The translations under genes were made by a program, and so were the position numbers. A stretch of 64,000 nt of DNA from Panonychus citri (taxonomy: Eukaryota > Arthropoda > Arachnida > Trombidiformes > Tetranychidae), in NCBI RefSeq assembly GCF_014898815.1, contig NW_026515501.1, positions 310,001 to 374,000 of the forward strand, written 5' to 3'. The notes under the pieces are model-generated. The model had not been told where the DNA came from and searched no databases. It saw nothing but the letters and a program-made list of their open reading frames with translations. Position 1 is the stretch's first letter. Each line of letters begins with the position of its first letter. Below, piece by piece: positions 15,901 through 30,200 of this stretch.

Positions 15901-18900
15901 TTTATCTCATCCCGAGATATTATCAATAGATATTATCATCATCCACCTATTATGATTCAAATTTGTTCAGATAAAAATACGCCAAGCCCATTGTCATATT
16001 CATTTCAAGGCTTTTCAATGTTCATCATGTCCAAATATATTGTTATAATATCTTAATATCCTTTTGATCTGAAGATGAGTTTCCATCATGTATTAATCAT
16101 GGTTTGATAGATAAACTTATCAAGTTAATCGCAACCTAATCTTTGACCTATTTTCGTCCAACGTAAAATTAATTGTCACTTATAACTCTTGGGATACTTT
16201 TCAATATTCAGATTCCAATGTCAAAATTTTATCTCAGCCTGATTCTGATGCTTTAATTTCAAGGTTTCATGTTTTTTCATTCACTTCTTACTACTGGTCA
16301 ATGTTTTTGTTGACCATTTGTTTTAGTTTTCTCTTTTTTTTGAACAATTGAGAAACTTTAATGTAACTTAATTGATATCGAGCTGTTCAGGATAAGTAAG
16401 TGAGGTTTAAAATCGCCTGAGGGTAAATTGCCTGTCAGAACAGTTTCTATGGTAGTTGACATTATCTTCATGATTGGAATATACAAGAATTGCTCAGGAA
16501 AATTGTTTGAGAGCAAAAAAAAAACGATAATAACTTTTGATGGATTAGGTTTCAGGTTAAATGATTGATGTAAACAGATTTAACCAGTAAGATTAGTTGG
16601 AAAGCAATGAAGAGGTGACAGTTCTGTATATTATGAAGATTCTCATGATGATGGAACTGAATAAATCTTGATTGTATGAGAAAGTAGGGGAATTCCAGTA
16701 GCATAAAGTGATCATCATTTTGTAGCTTCTGAATGAGTCAAAAGATGGAAACAGTTTGTTCAAGATCAACATGGTGTTTCATTATTTCCATGCATTTCTA
16801 ATATTATATCTCGTATTTGTCTCCATCCTCATCATCTAGTGCTCTTCCACCCGCATCCTTGATCCCTCATCTCTCACTTTGCTTGAAAACAAAACCTACG
16901 ATTAACTATTTAAACTGATGAACCTCTAAGATGTAAACTCGGTTATCTAACTGTATTCATGTTCACTGAATTGTTCAGGTTCTCCCTGAGTTATCATGTT
17001 GAAGATTTTTCATCATCATAATGTTCATATCTTGATAACTTTTTCTTTGTTTACTATTAATATTGCATCAGATTAAATGATGCTTATCATCATCAGGGTA
17101 GATTCAGAATTTCTTCAGAGTAAAAGCAAAGTTCATTGAGAAAATAAGAAAAGAAGATATTTTTTTCATCCAACCTCAAAGCTCATTTTGTTTATTATTA
17201 TTTTGTAATCACCGTGATAAAGATGATAAACAATTTCACCATCTTATGGGAAGGTAATTAACAGGGGAAATTATCATTATGATGATTATAAGGATCAGAA
17301 AAAGTTCAGGCATAGAATCAGCTATAAGTAGGTTTACTTTTTCGTAATGAAATTTGCTTGAAATTTATTTCAATTATCATGATAATTTGCTTGTAAATTA
17401 ATGATTCGGATAAAAAATTTTCAATTTCAAATCAATTACTCAAAATTCATTTTAAACACAGGAAATGAAATTCATAATATTAAATACAAGCAAATGTATT
17501 GAATGAACCTTCATGTTCACATGGTTACTCAACTCTAGAATGATAAAAAATTGAACAATTGGTTTGAAATTTTATCTTCAAGTAATATTTTATCTTCCTC
17601 TTCATCCAATGAATTTATCATGAGACTCATGTTTACGATGAATATTTAATAACTCGGATGAACACATGAAATCATTGAAAGCAAATAAATGTTGGCAAAA
17701 TTTTCCTTAACCCATTCAAACAATAATCTAAATCACCAGAAATGAACAACTAAAATTAAGAGACAAAGATTATCTCCAAGTAGTTATGCAAAGACCTGGT
17801 CTGGGCCAAGCGTCCATACTGGACCAACATACTCGACCCACTTTTTGGAGGAAAATTCAAATTTTTTAAAACAGTATAAAAGAGGATACGATGAAACATA
17901 ACATGATTTTACGAATCATCATTTTCTCATGACAGCTGATGACAGGTAAGCTCCTCTTTATTCCATCTATTTTGATAAGGTTGATTAATGTTCATTCTTT
18001 TATCTCAGATCTGGACCATTGAAGATGATACTGAGATATATTCGCAGGTATTTAAATGTTCGTACCCGTCACTTCCAGAATTGGATTAATAGAACCATAA
18101 ACACTGCTATACAGCGTATTGAAATGGCTGATGAATTGAGAGATCAACTTGAAGCCACTGGAAAAAGGAATCAGACATTTAAAGAGAATAATGAAAGATT
18201 ATCCAAGGAAATAGATGATCTGGCTGAAGAGTTAGAGGAATCCGCCGACATAATAGATGGTTATACAGATTCTATCAATTCATTAAATGATAGAAGTTTG
18301 AAGACCGAAATTATCGAAGATAAGAAATATAATGAGTATCTACTCATTCGTCTTGAGAGATACACCGGTCTTCCCAAAGACGATTTTTCTGAAAGATACA
18401 ATAAGTGGTGTGAAGTTAAAACACAAGAAAATGAGCGGAAAGAATCAGAAGAGAGACGTCAAAAAAGAGCCAGAGGGCTTTAATTTTCAAATAAATATAG
18501 CTATTTAGCTTATTTCTGCTTAAATGTATGTTTAAATCATTTCAAATTTCGTGTCAAAAAATATCAAAAATTTGGTTCAGAAAGTTTGGTCCAGTATGGA
18601 CGCTTGGCCCAGACCCGATCTTTTTATAACTACTTCTTCATGATTAATTGATTGATTGATCGGTTAGATTTAAGTGTGGCAATATCATCAATAAGAAAAT
18701 TCAATGATAAATCTGAGACTCATTTTCTCTTCAGAGATTGAGAAACTGAATTACCATTAAAATATTGATTTTATTGCAAAATTTTTACTCATAAAAATCA
18801 TCAGTTACCAATATGAGTTTCATTTATCCCAATTACAATTACAAATATCCAAATTTCTATGAAGTATTTCAGGATAAGTCTCCTTAAAGTCATCATGTAA

Positions 18901-20641
18901 TAAATTCCGAGTTTGTAATAAATCAATTCCAATAGCTTCTCGTCCTCATCATTGTTTACTTAAAATCCGAATTTCACTAATTAACCACCAAAGATTGAGT
19001 TGAATTCTTGTTCACACTCAGAAAGTTATATATAATTTGAACTTTTCCTATTCCCCTGATAATCCTGATCCTCCTTTTCACAAGTTAAACTTAAATTAAA
19101 GATCAGCAATTTGATAAGATGCTTCACGATAATTAACTGTTGCTCAGGTAACTTAATCTTTTTGGAAAAATACTTTCAGTAAACTGAGTAAATTTCAATT
19201 ACAGAATTTAGTTTAAACTCATAAAGTTAAGTGTTAATCTCAACATGATCATGTTAACCAGAAAACCAGAATATTAATCTTATCATGATCCCTTTTCATG
19301 ATCTTTATTTTTGCTAATCCAGCAAAATTAATCGTTTACTTGAAATAAAATTGTTGTATTAATATAATAACAATTGAAATAATAATGTTGGTCAACAAAT
19401 AATAAGTTGACCATGGTCAAGGTGGAGAAAGCAATGATTTCTGGTTGATAAGTTGATTTCATGGTATAAACCTGAATGAAAAATCTTGATCCACATTGAA
19501 ACACAACGAATACAATAGCGATCTCATTGAACGCTTGATGAACTTCAAAGTATCTGTTAATCATGGTAACCAGGTTAATAAATATCCTCTTTGTCATTCT
19601 CCAACCATTATCATCATCATCATTTTTCATCTTCCACCCACTCCCTCACCTTCCTCTTCCTCTTCCTTTTTTCTCCTTCTTCTTTTTACTTTGTAAACCA
19701 AAACCTCCTGAAGATCAGTTTCAGTGTTATTTTCATGGTAACTGAATTTCCCATTGTAGTTTCTCATCTCAATTGTAATTTCATCCCAATGATTTTTTTT
19801 CCTTCCCCTATCATCCAACTCTTATCATCGTCTTCTTCTTGGAACAATCATTGCAATTTCATTAAACCATGTAACCGGTAGCTCATCTTCATCATCATCA
19901 TCATCATCATCATCATGAAAAGTTCTGATCATGATTCAGTTTCCTCTTCTGTTTTCCTCACCCCAATTCTGAAGACTCTGAAAATCTCATTCCTTTACTT
20001 TCAACTGTAAATGTCCAATGGTTTCCATTGTTTCTCTGTAATTTATTTATTAAGAAAATGAACTTTCAGTTCCTGGTGTTATCATTATCATGATGGATTC
20101 TGGTTTATTTGAACAGTTAACTTTTATCGATTACAATTGTATTGTAATAATAAAAACAGCCAGGGATCGGGAACAGAAAAAACTAACAATCAATTGATCA
20201 ATTCAAATACAAACACAATAACCTAATATAAAAGCTCATGAAACTCAACTTGTGAAATTCAAGATTCTGGATCAATATATTACTGAAACAATTGGTGATT
20301 ATTTGAACATTTTATCATGGAAAACTAAATAGATATGTTTCATTTTGTGAATTTAATACTAATACATTTGAGAGAAAATTAAATTACTCTCACAAACTTA
20401 ATGTATACAAATAAAAGTAACTTGAATATGATGTATTCTGATAATTATCACATTTAAATTGTTACAATTAATAATAACTGTTGAATGGTATAACCATCAT
20501 GGTAAGAGAAATGATTTAAACGAGATTGAAAAAAGATCTTCAGAAATGAGATTAATTCAACTGAGAGGAAAATGTAAATCATAATCATGAGAAGATAAAA
20601 TTTATTAACATAACTGAATAATTTCATCTTCTCGTGATGAT

Positions 20642-20679
<38 letters not shown>

Positions 20680-23600
20680 ACTTTTTTCATCTTAAGTTCT
20701 GAACTACCATGATAATATTATCCATGATCAATGTAATAACATTTTAAATAAAACTTGTCAAATGGGGGAAATTCAAAATTGGATTTATCAAGTTATTCCA
20801 ATGTTATCATGAAAACTCACCATGAAAGTTATTATCTACTCTGAATAAGTAATATTATAGAAAGTGGGATAGGAAAGTTTATTTTGATGGATATGAAATA
20901 GTTTCTGTTCATGGTGACTGTTAATTTTTGATCAGATTTTCTTATTACTATTATTGGTTGTTCCTGTTACTCACAAATTGAACTTGTTGAACTGAATAAC
21001 TATCATGAACTCAACTGAAATTATGATAACATTTTGACTTCATTCCTTTTGCTGACCAGTCATTGAAAAGACTACTGGGTTCCCTTTCGGATTCTCTCAT
21101 ATTAATAAAATGCTCAGTTGTTATGGTTCATTGTTCCTCTCTCACCATCTCCTGCTCGCTGATCATGATATTCTTGATTGGATGGAGATTATATAAATAT
21201 AATGAATTCCAAATACCAATAAACTCAGAATTCTTATCTTCTTCTTTTCTTCTTTTATCCTCTGTCTGCAGATCAAAATGATAATATTATTGAAAGATTG
21301 TTCGAATAAAGAGAAAAGAAGTGTAAACAATAGAAATTCTGTGTTTCCATGATGATAATGGTTTTCTAAATTAGAATATGTAACAATAATAATAGAGGAA
21401 AAATCGAAAAAAAGTGAAAGAACGAAAATTCCGAGAAAAACATGCAACATTCTGTATAAAAGTTCAGATGAAATTGATAGTGTTTATAACGATAATTTAA
21501 CTCAAATTCAATTGATGAAATGCTTACCTATCATGAAATTTTTACGATTATCATCATGATTGAAGTTACAATTAAATGGGAAAAAGAGGTGAAGGTTACC
21601 CATGAGAAGAGGAAAAACTTTCTCGAACTTGAAACTTCAGTGAGAATTGTGAACATTTTTTAATATAAGAAGAACTTTTCAAACTCAGAATTCTCATCAT
21701 ATTACTTTTTTTTTTGTTCCTTTTTCTCATATCATCCTCAGGTATCATTATCATCATCTTTATCTCCAGTATCATGATGGAGCTTTGAAGAATAGGAAGA
21801 GGAAAAAAAAATCAATATTCTGAAAGTAAATCTACTTTGAATTCTTTGTTCTCACTTTTATTCTGTTATTTATCTTTTTTCTCGTCCTCATCTTCTTATA
21901 TTTTTTTCTCTTTCTTTTTTCTTCTTTCCAGTACTTTGTTATTTCTTCTTCATCTTCTTTATCTTCATGAACCTCTTAACTTTTTTTCTTTCTTCATGAT
22001 AAACTCAAAGAGTTTTTCTGGTCAAATCTATTAGTTTTTACCAATTTAGCTCAATCTTCATCATCTTCACTTTTTCACCTTGTCATGATAACTTTTTGCC
22101 TCCTACAATCAGTTGTATCATTCCCATCACTTTGTTCATTATCTTCATCATCATGACCATCATTAACATCATCATAAGTTTGTCCTCAATATTATCAACT
22201 TCAATCTCTATTCAGTCTCGGAACTTTTTTTCTTCATTTTCTTCACAAACAAACAATTTTTCATCTTCAATTGTTCATTTCAATTATCGTCAACATGAAC
22301 TGAATCTTACATGATAAATTATATTGAACTATCTCCACTCTGTATAATCAAAGCTATCGAATGTTAAGTTTTTGAATGATAATAGCGTCGGTTGAAGGGG
22401 CTGCTAACATGATCTCTGAAATATTGAGTCTTTTCATGAAAATAATCTCTGAATTTTTATGATTGTACATCCATAAGGGTTCGATGAAGTGGAATAAGAA
22501 AAGTTCTGAAAAGACTGAGACTGGAATTTCCAGCTGATGAGATCGAGAGATATATTGTTTGATTTGAGAGAGAAAAGCTCATCGATTTTATGTGAACATT
22601 AATTAGAATCAAAAGATGAATGAATTGATCGGAACAATCATCAATTCAATCAGAGTTATCGTTGTTTCATTGATTAGATTATGTGATAGAAACATCATCA
22701 TGCATCATGATGATCTTAAACTTTGGATAGGAAAAGATGAAGAAAAATTTCCTCATGTTTTTTTTTCTTGGATTCCTAAAGACTTGAAAGCTTTTCAATC
22801 ATCGGTTGTTAACTTTTTTTCTGATGAAGATTCAGTTAAACTTTTGGTAACATTAAGATGATAATACTCATGATATCATGAAGTAAATATATCATGGTCA
22901 GAAAGCTAATCAGCAAGAGTGAAAATCATGTTGAAATAGTTTTTTTTCTCAGATGAATTCCTAGTAACCCTGATTCTTACTCACAGTCCAAGAATTCCAA
23001 GTCTCATTCCCCATAAACCCAGATTTCATGAGTTATTTTTTGATTACATGAAATTCATTCAACATCTTTTATTGTGAAAACAAAGGAAAAGTTTCAAGTT
23101 TAACTTGAAAGTGGTTCTCAAGATCATGTAAGTTTCAATTGAGCTCCTTTCATGATAACTTTGGAGAGATGAAGAAATTGCTAAACTGAAATGCTATCAA
23201 AAAGTAATGATTTACTTAAAGTTAAATTCATAAAAGTCAAAGTTTCCATGAAAAAATCACCCTGATCTCCAAAGGAAATGATAAATTCAAAAATAATTTT
23301 ATTCAACTCTTCAAATCACTCTAACAATGAACACCCACTCACAACGAGATTCTAATTTCATGAATTCTGATTTTCAGTTGACAAGAAGAGAAATAAGTTA
23401 AATATGTTCAGTGAATATTATCATGAATCTGATTATTACAATAGTCGATTCAGTAAATAAAAATATTCACAAGAATCAAATGTAACTTTTTATGGTGAAA
23501 ATTTGGAAATAAAAAAATCTCATTTTTCATTCATAATCAAATGCTGACAAGGTTAATGTTGGGGTATTAACATTTTCCAATGATAATAACTGAGTTTCAC

Positions 23601-26600
23601 TTTAGCTTTACGATTCTGTTCAAAATTTGTTTGAAAAAAAAAGGATTAATCAATTTTGAGATAATCTCATTGATAAGTGAGGAAAATTGAATGATAGTAA
23701 TTATTTAGATTGTCAGAAGACAAATGAAACAATGTTATATTTGTTTCATGTTATTATTACATGATAATTGTTGAGAATTTGAATAATTCTCTGAATTATT
23801 CAGATAATAAAAGAGAGAAAAAGTAAAATATGAAAATTTAAAACAACTCATATTCATTATTGAATTTAAATTGTTTCATATAATTCAAGAGATCAAGATG
23901 AAGGGAAACAAATTATCATCCTGACAAAACATGATAATAATAATTTGTTGATAAGATGGTGAAATTGATAATATCATGTTATTCATGAATAAGATTCTGA
24001 ATAGACATCAACTTATCCTCTTCTTACCGAAACTCTTGAAAATGTTGTTACTCTAACATTGAGATAGGAAAACATTAACAATCTATTGTTAAGAAATTCT
24101 GAACAGAATCATGTTCATCATCATCATCATCATCATGAAGATTCAATCTTTTCATTGGAAGGCGGAAGAAAAATTGAAAAGATAAAGATTTATTCTCATC
24201 CTCTATCTTGATAACCAAATTCAATACGATAACTGGAATCTGATATAAATATAATTGAATTGAATGTTCATCAATATTCAGATTTCATGGATAATATTTT
24301 TGATTTTGTTTCCATAAAATTTTTCGCCACCTAAACAGAAAAAACTTTCACATATCCTTCCCTTAGTAACATTATATTACTTTATCATCACCATATTCAC
24401 TCCCTGTGGCTATAAATTTGATGAAATATTTATCAGAACGTTACTATGGTTACCAGAATTTCTGAGGAAAAATATTTTCCATCTATGGCGGTGGAAAGTT
24501 CATATTCTGATTCAATCTGATAATGAGAATAAACTTTCTTCATCCGTTTAGCTCATTATTATCTAATCATGTTATCAGAATATAAATACATATATATTTC
24601 TTTGCAATTCAGTCAATTGAAACTGAATAAATTTATCATCATCTTCATGGTGATTATCATGACGATGTTATTATTATTATCATCCTATTGAATAAGTTTG
24701 AATAACTTTATTTTTTGCTCTTGTTGTTGTTGATAACATGAAATCAATTCCAGAAAATAATGAATACAAATGATGACTAAATTAGAGATAGATTTTCAAT
24801 TCAATTGTAATCATTATCATTTGGTTGATTAACATCATGAATGAATCAAGATTGTTCATGTTCAATTGTTATTACTATTTACTCAGGATTCTGTCAGTTG
24901 CTATCTGATGGGACTCACCCAATAACATGATAATGATGATGACGATGATGATGGTACAATGATAATAGTAATACATGACAAGGCCACACAATCAATACCA
25001 TCAATCATTGTTGTTACATGATAAAAGTTTCAAAATTCTGATTAAAATCAGGAAAGAGGAAAAAAAAATCTCTTCCTTTTTTATTCCCACCCAACCCAAT
25101 CTCATGAACATATACCTGAAAATCTGAGTCAAATTGTTTTTCAATAAATCATCATGTCACCAACCTTTATCATCTTCATGGAAACTCATCATGAATTATT
25201 TCATCGTCCTGATTGTAAAGTCAGATTATGATATGAAAATTAACCAAAACCCATGAACAGAATTAGATTAAATCACTTTAACGATTTGCTTTTGTGATCA
25301 ATTTTAATCAATTACTAATTAACAAAGACACTAAATTGTTCATTAATAAGTAGGTAAACTATTAATAATTACCTACTTTATCATTATTATTAATTATCGT
25401 TACTCATTAACAATCAATGGAGAGGAAAATAATTTCACCAACCTCATGAATGTATCAACTATTAATTTCTCATGTTTGAAATTGAATCCAGAGGAAAAAT
25501 TCATTTTCTCAAAGTATTTCTCATGAAAATCTCACTCACCAGATTATCAGATTTGAAACATGATCGTATTCAATTGGGCCTGAACTTTCAACTGTTGATA
25601 AAATGAATTTCAATGATTTTAAGCTTCACTCAACAACATGAACAAGAAATTGAATTTCCAATTCTTGAATTGAATTCTTATTCTGAACTTGGAAAGAAAA
25701 GTTTTTCCTCTTCAATATCCTCTAAAGTCATGTAGCTAATTAATTACACGACTTATTAAATTACCATTAAAGTAACAATGTAACAATAGTCATGACATGG
25801 TTAATAATAGTTACGCCGGAATCATGTTCATCATGATGCAGTTTCAGGGAAGGTTGAAATTCTGGTTCAAATGACAGGGGGGAAACTCTCAGGCAATTAG
25901 TAAATTGTTAAGACAGGAAATTAAAGTGTTGAGTGATAATAATCAAAAACTGTTGATGAGAATTAATTTCATTGTATTTTCATTAATAATCACAAGGAAT
26001 GAACTGATTAATGATAAACATAGAGATTTCGTTGGAAGGAAAATAATACTGAATGGATTCTGATGAAATCGAGATAATTTGAACTTCTCATGAAAACTAA
26101 TCATGTCCATGGGTCGGTGATAAGACTATTGATACATACAATGGTTACACTTAAATAAACAGAACTGAAATATAATATCAACTTGTTGGATTGAATTATT
26201 ATTATTATTTACTCAGAATCGAAAAAAAATACTAATGGATCTTTAGAGTTCTGAACATTTTCTCTATCGATAATAAATCAATTGGTAAATCATAAATCCC
26301 TAAGAATATCAATTATTCACTCATGGATAAAGTTCTGACTTTTTCGATTGAGATTCGTAAAAGTAAATCTTTGAGAAAAAAGTTTCCATATCATAAAAGA
26401 AATCGAAAGATTCAAAATGTTGTCTGAACTTTTTTCTCTCTCTCTCTTTTTACTTATTTCAAGATGAAAATAAAGATAAATGTAATAATACACCAAGATA
26501 AGATGAAGAAGAGAAAAAGTTCTGATACTGATTATTCAGCTGAAGATTATCTTCTAACCATAATGACGATGAGGATCATCATCATCATCTATCAATATTG

Positions 26601-27175
26601 ATAGAAGTTCAGTCTTTCTTACAAATTGAAAGTTCCAACGATTCTGAATAATATCTTTCTCTTAGAACTTTGGTTTTTTTCCCTAAGAAAAATATTTACT
26701 TTCTACATGATGATTTCTGCTTATCCTCCATAATCATCATCATACTTTCAACAATAATAACATTCAAGGATTGAGAGAGAATATGATTCAGATACAATTG
26801 AAGGAAGTTAAATCAATGTGTGGTTACTGAACAATAATAATAACGGTAACAATATTTTCATGGAAACAATTTATATCAATTGGAAAATCACAATTCTCAT
26901 AATAATCATAATATCATCTTGGCTTTTTCTCAAGAGTTTACTTTTTTATCTTCATCATCTTCACCCTCATCATTCTGACTAAAAGCTTTTCGTATTATAT
27001 TTCCTATCATGTATAAACCTCAGGTTCCCCCTGAACAATAACATGTTTGGTGATTGTAAAAATAATACTTCTGATAATATTTACACTATCGGAGGTTATT
27101 TTTTTCACCATCACTTTCATGGTAATATATTAATAGATGATGATGATTATAAGAAAAATGATTCGAGATTTTTTC

Positions 27176-27216
<41 letters not shown>

Positions 27217-30200
27217 CTCTCTTTTGGCTCTTTCTTTTTTCTCTGAGGCTTTTTATCCGAAAATTCTGAGATTCTCCGAGCATTATTAATGTATTTCCAT
27301 TACCCACTGAAAACGATGATGATGATAATATAATGATAATGTTATTAGTTGTTCTCCAAGTATCAGAATTAATATCAAGGTTTCTCATTTTCATGGTACA
27401 ATTCATTTCTTTATATTATCATGATTATTATCATGTTTTTATTGTTTTCCAGTCAATTTAGATTTTTATTGAATAATTTACTGTTGATTTTTTTTGTTCG
27501 TTTCTAAATTCAATTAGAAGATTATTATTATTCGTAAATAATAATGATCACTTTTGTAGACAAACAAGTAATGGGTCAATTTATTGAATCTCGAATTGTA
27601 AGAACTTTTTTTTATTTCTTTCGTCTTATGTAAGATGATTCTTTATGTTTTCATTCATCATTAGCTTCATGGGTTCTCAAGTTCTTAGCATATCAGGTTA
27701 CTGATATTTTGATCTGATTCTTTTCCCAATTTCATGATAGAATTCAGAGATTTTGTTTACTAGAATGAATGATAAGGTGAAATGAAAAGAAAAAATATTC
27801 AAATCGTGTTGTTTCAATCGTTGAACGGATAATCTGACGTTCAAAATGTTTTCTTCTCTATTATGAGAGTCATGAATTTCAAGACTTTTCTATTCCTCCT
27901 GTTGTCCAGTTTTTTTCTTGGTGATAGTTTAGGTTAGTATTTAATGAGAAAAAATAAAACTTTGTTCAGTAAGTTGATCATAATCGCCTCGAGTATCGGT
28001 TATTTTGTTGATATTATCATGGGGATTTTGATGAGGATCCATGTTAGAATTGAATAAACTCCCTGAGGCGAAAGGTTTCTTGTCCCATGTAAGAGAGATT
28101 AGAAAAGAAAGAAAAAAATTGAGCAAAAAAAAAGATAAAAGAAAAAAAAAGTTGATAGTCGATTGAAATTTTCATCATTGTTTCAGAATTTTTTTCAATG
28201 ATAAAATTCTGTCAAATGAAATTCAGCTCTGAGTGAACCTCAATGTCCAAGATATAAACAAACAGATAAGATTAAGAAAAGGGAAGGAAAATAATAAGAG
28301 AAAAACAATTTATTCTCATATTGGTAAACATGGACAGTAAATAAACTTATCAAGATACTGAATTAAATTACATTCACCATGAAGGTGGAATGGAGGTTAA
28401 AGGTGAACACCATGGAGATAAAATCAATGATAAAGATTGAAGGAAACTCTTGAAATGAATCAAAAGCTAGAAGCTGAAAGGAAATGATTGCAATAAACAA
28501 GTAAGATAATTATGATTCTTCAGTCTCATGTCTACACCTTCCCTGGTTTCATGGATAATTCTGAGTAATTAACACTCACTTTCCTTTTTCCCATGAATAT
28601 CAAAACGGAAGGATGTGAATACTAAATTGCTTCTGTATATAATACAAAAGTTTCCTTAAACATAGTAAATGAACTTACTTATTAGCTTGTTTCAGAACTT
28701 TTTTTTATTGTTTCGAAAATTTTTTCTCCCTCAAGATAATCAGGTTCATAATCTTACGGAAGTTCAATTGAAACAAATTGTATCTAATTTTGTTGTTTTC
28801 ACTGATCAGTAAAAAAAGTTAATTCCTTTTGAACATTTGATTGAATGTTTCTCTTTTTTCATAATATTAACTGAATCAATGAGAGATATGAAAATATTAA
28901 CCAAAAGTTGAATATAATTGAATAGCTAATAAGATATTTTTTCGTTCAGTTAGTGATTCATGCTAATTACTCAGGATCATGATGAGGTGGATTGTAGGTT
29001 TATCTAACAACAAACAAGACTGTTTACTTTCAAGTGTTATCAATCACCAATGGATGTCAATGTGAGTGCTAAAACTCATAGTTACACTTGAATTGATTTC
29101 ATGATATCGATTAACTTTTTATTATTTTCATCATACATATTATTAATATATTGCATTTTAATTACCACTAATTAAATCTGAGGATCTTAAAAGTTTTACA
29201 ATTAACCACACCAAGAGCATAATGTCACATCGGTGATAATTTGACGATCTAATGAAAATAATCAATTGATTAATAATGACAATCACTCAATTTGAATACG
29301 ATATTTATGATTTTTACCATATGAACATGATGAGATTGAGATATCATGAAAAAAAAACTCAATTCAGATCAATCTTCAAGTCTAGAGATAATTTTTTTTC
29401 TTCATTCTGATCAATTGATAATAACAGGGGTAATATTATCATCATTATTATTATTCTGCGATTTGATTGATTCATTGATTTCACATGGTGATATATCATT
29501 TATCTGAATTGAGTTTGAGGTCTATCATTAATGTTATTAAATCATCAACAGTCAGTTGACTTTACTATTATCAAGGTGAATCTGAGACAAGGCGAGAGAT
29601 ATTATATTCATAGTGATTTTCATGATAATGAGATAAAAAAATCTATGTCACTGAACTCAATTGAGTTTATGATGATAACATTTGAGTTACAATTTCTCAA
29701 ATTCAAGTAACCAGAACTTTTTTACATCAAGTTATTTAGAGTAATAGGGGAGGGGAACTTTTCCCTTTTATCATGGATCTTGAACTTTTTAAAAATATTA
29801 CCATGAGGCTTATTGAGTGGGTGTCGACTATCATGAAGACTTTAGACCAATTGAATTGAATTCTGTTAAAAATCAACTCCCATGAAACTGGTTAACTATA
29901 AATAAACATGAGATTATAATGAATCAACATTTAAAGTTAATTATCCAGCATATAATATAACATGTAATTAATTGTTAGTAATGTTTTTTAATCAATTTCA
30001 TTTACAACAATTAAATATTAATCTAATCAAGAACTTTGTCTTAAATCTGTCAGGGGATTCATGATAATTGATGATTACCACAAATTGTATTATCATCATC
30101 AGATTATCATCTTCCTGAAGGATAATGTTGTTTATTTTATAAGTTGATTGTTTTCTAATCATGATCATGGTGGTAATCAGATTTCTGTTATCATGGTGGT

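Larger units (their letters stand above)
17778..18635 (+). mobile_element. TIR element carrying a spliced coiled-coil gene
   Basis: The ends at 17778-17827 and 18586-18635 are inverted copies, 46 of 50 positions identical, sharing the core GGTCTGGGCCAAGCGTCCAT. A TA lies at 17781-17782 and at 18631-18632, so a TA target duplication with TIRs beginning GTTAT is one reading, although the match extends three bases (AAG/CTT) beyond the TA. The 858-bp element lies antisense within intron 1 of PKA RII. Its single gene (17929-18483) does not resemble a transposase, so the element is probably non-autonomous, mobilised in trans, with a cargo gene. The superfamily is not determined. Confidence 0.75.

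Noticed and set aside
22616..22861. 81-codon plus-strand frame with reasonable amino-acid mix
   Set aside because: Lies antisense in PKA intron 1, has no recognisable motif, no promoter or splice context, and is short enough to arise by chance in AT-rich DNA.
27086..27406. 106-codon minus-strand frame with a long Arg-Glu repeat
   Set aside because: The repeat is a translated CT/GA microsatellite inside PKA intron 1; no domain, and the opposite strand is equally open.
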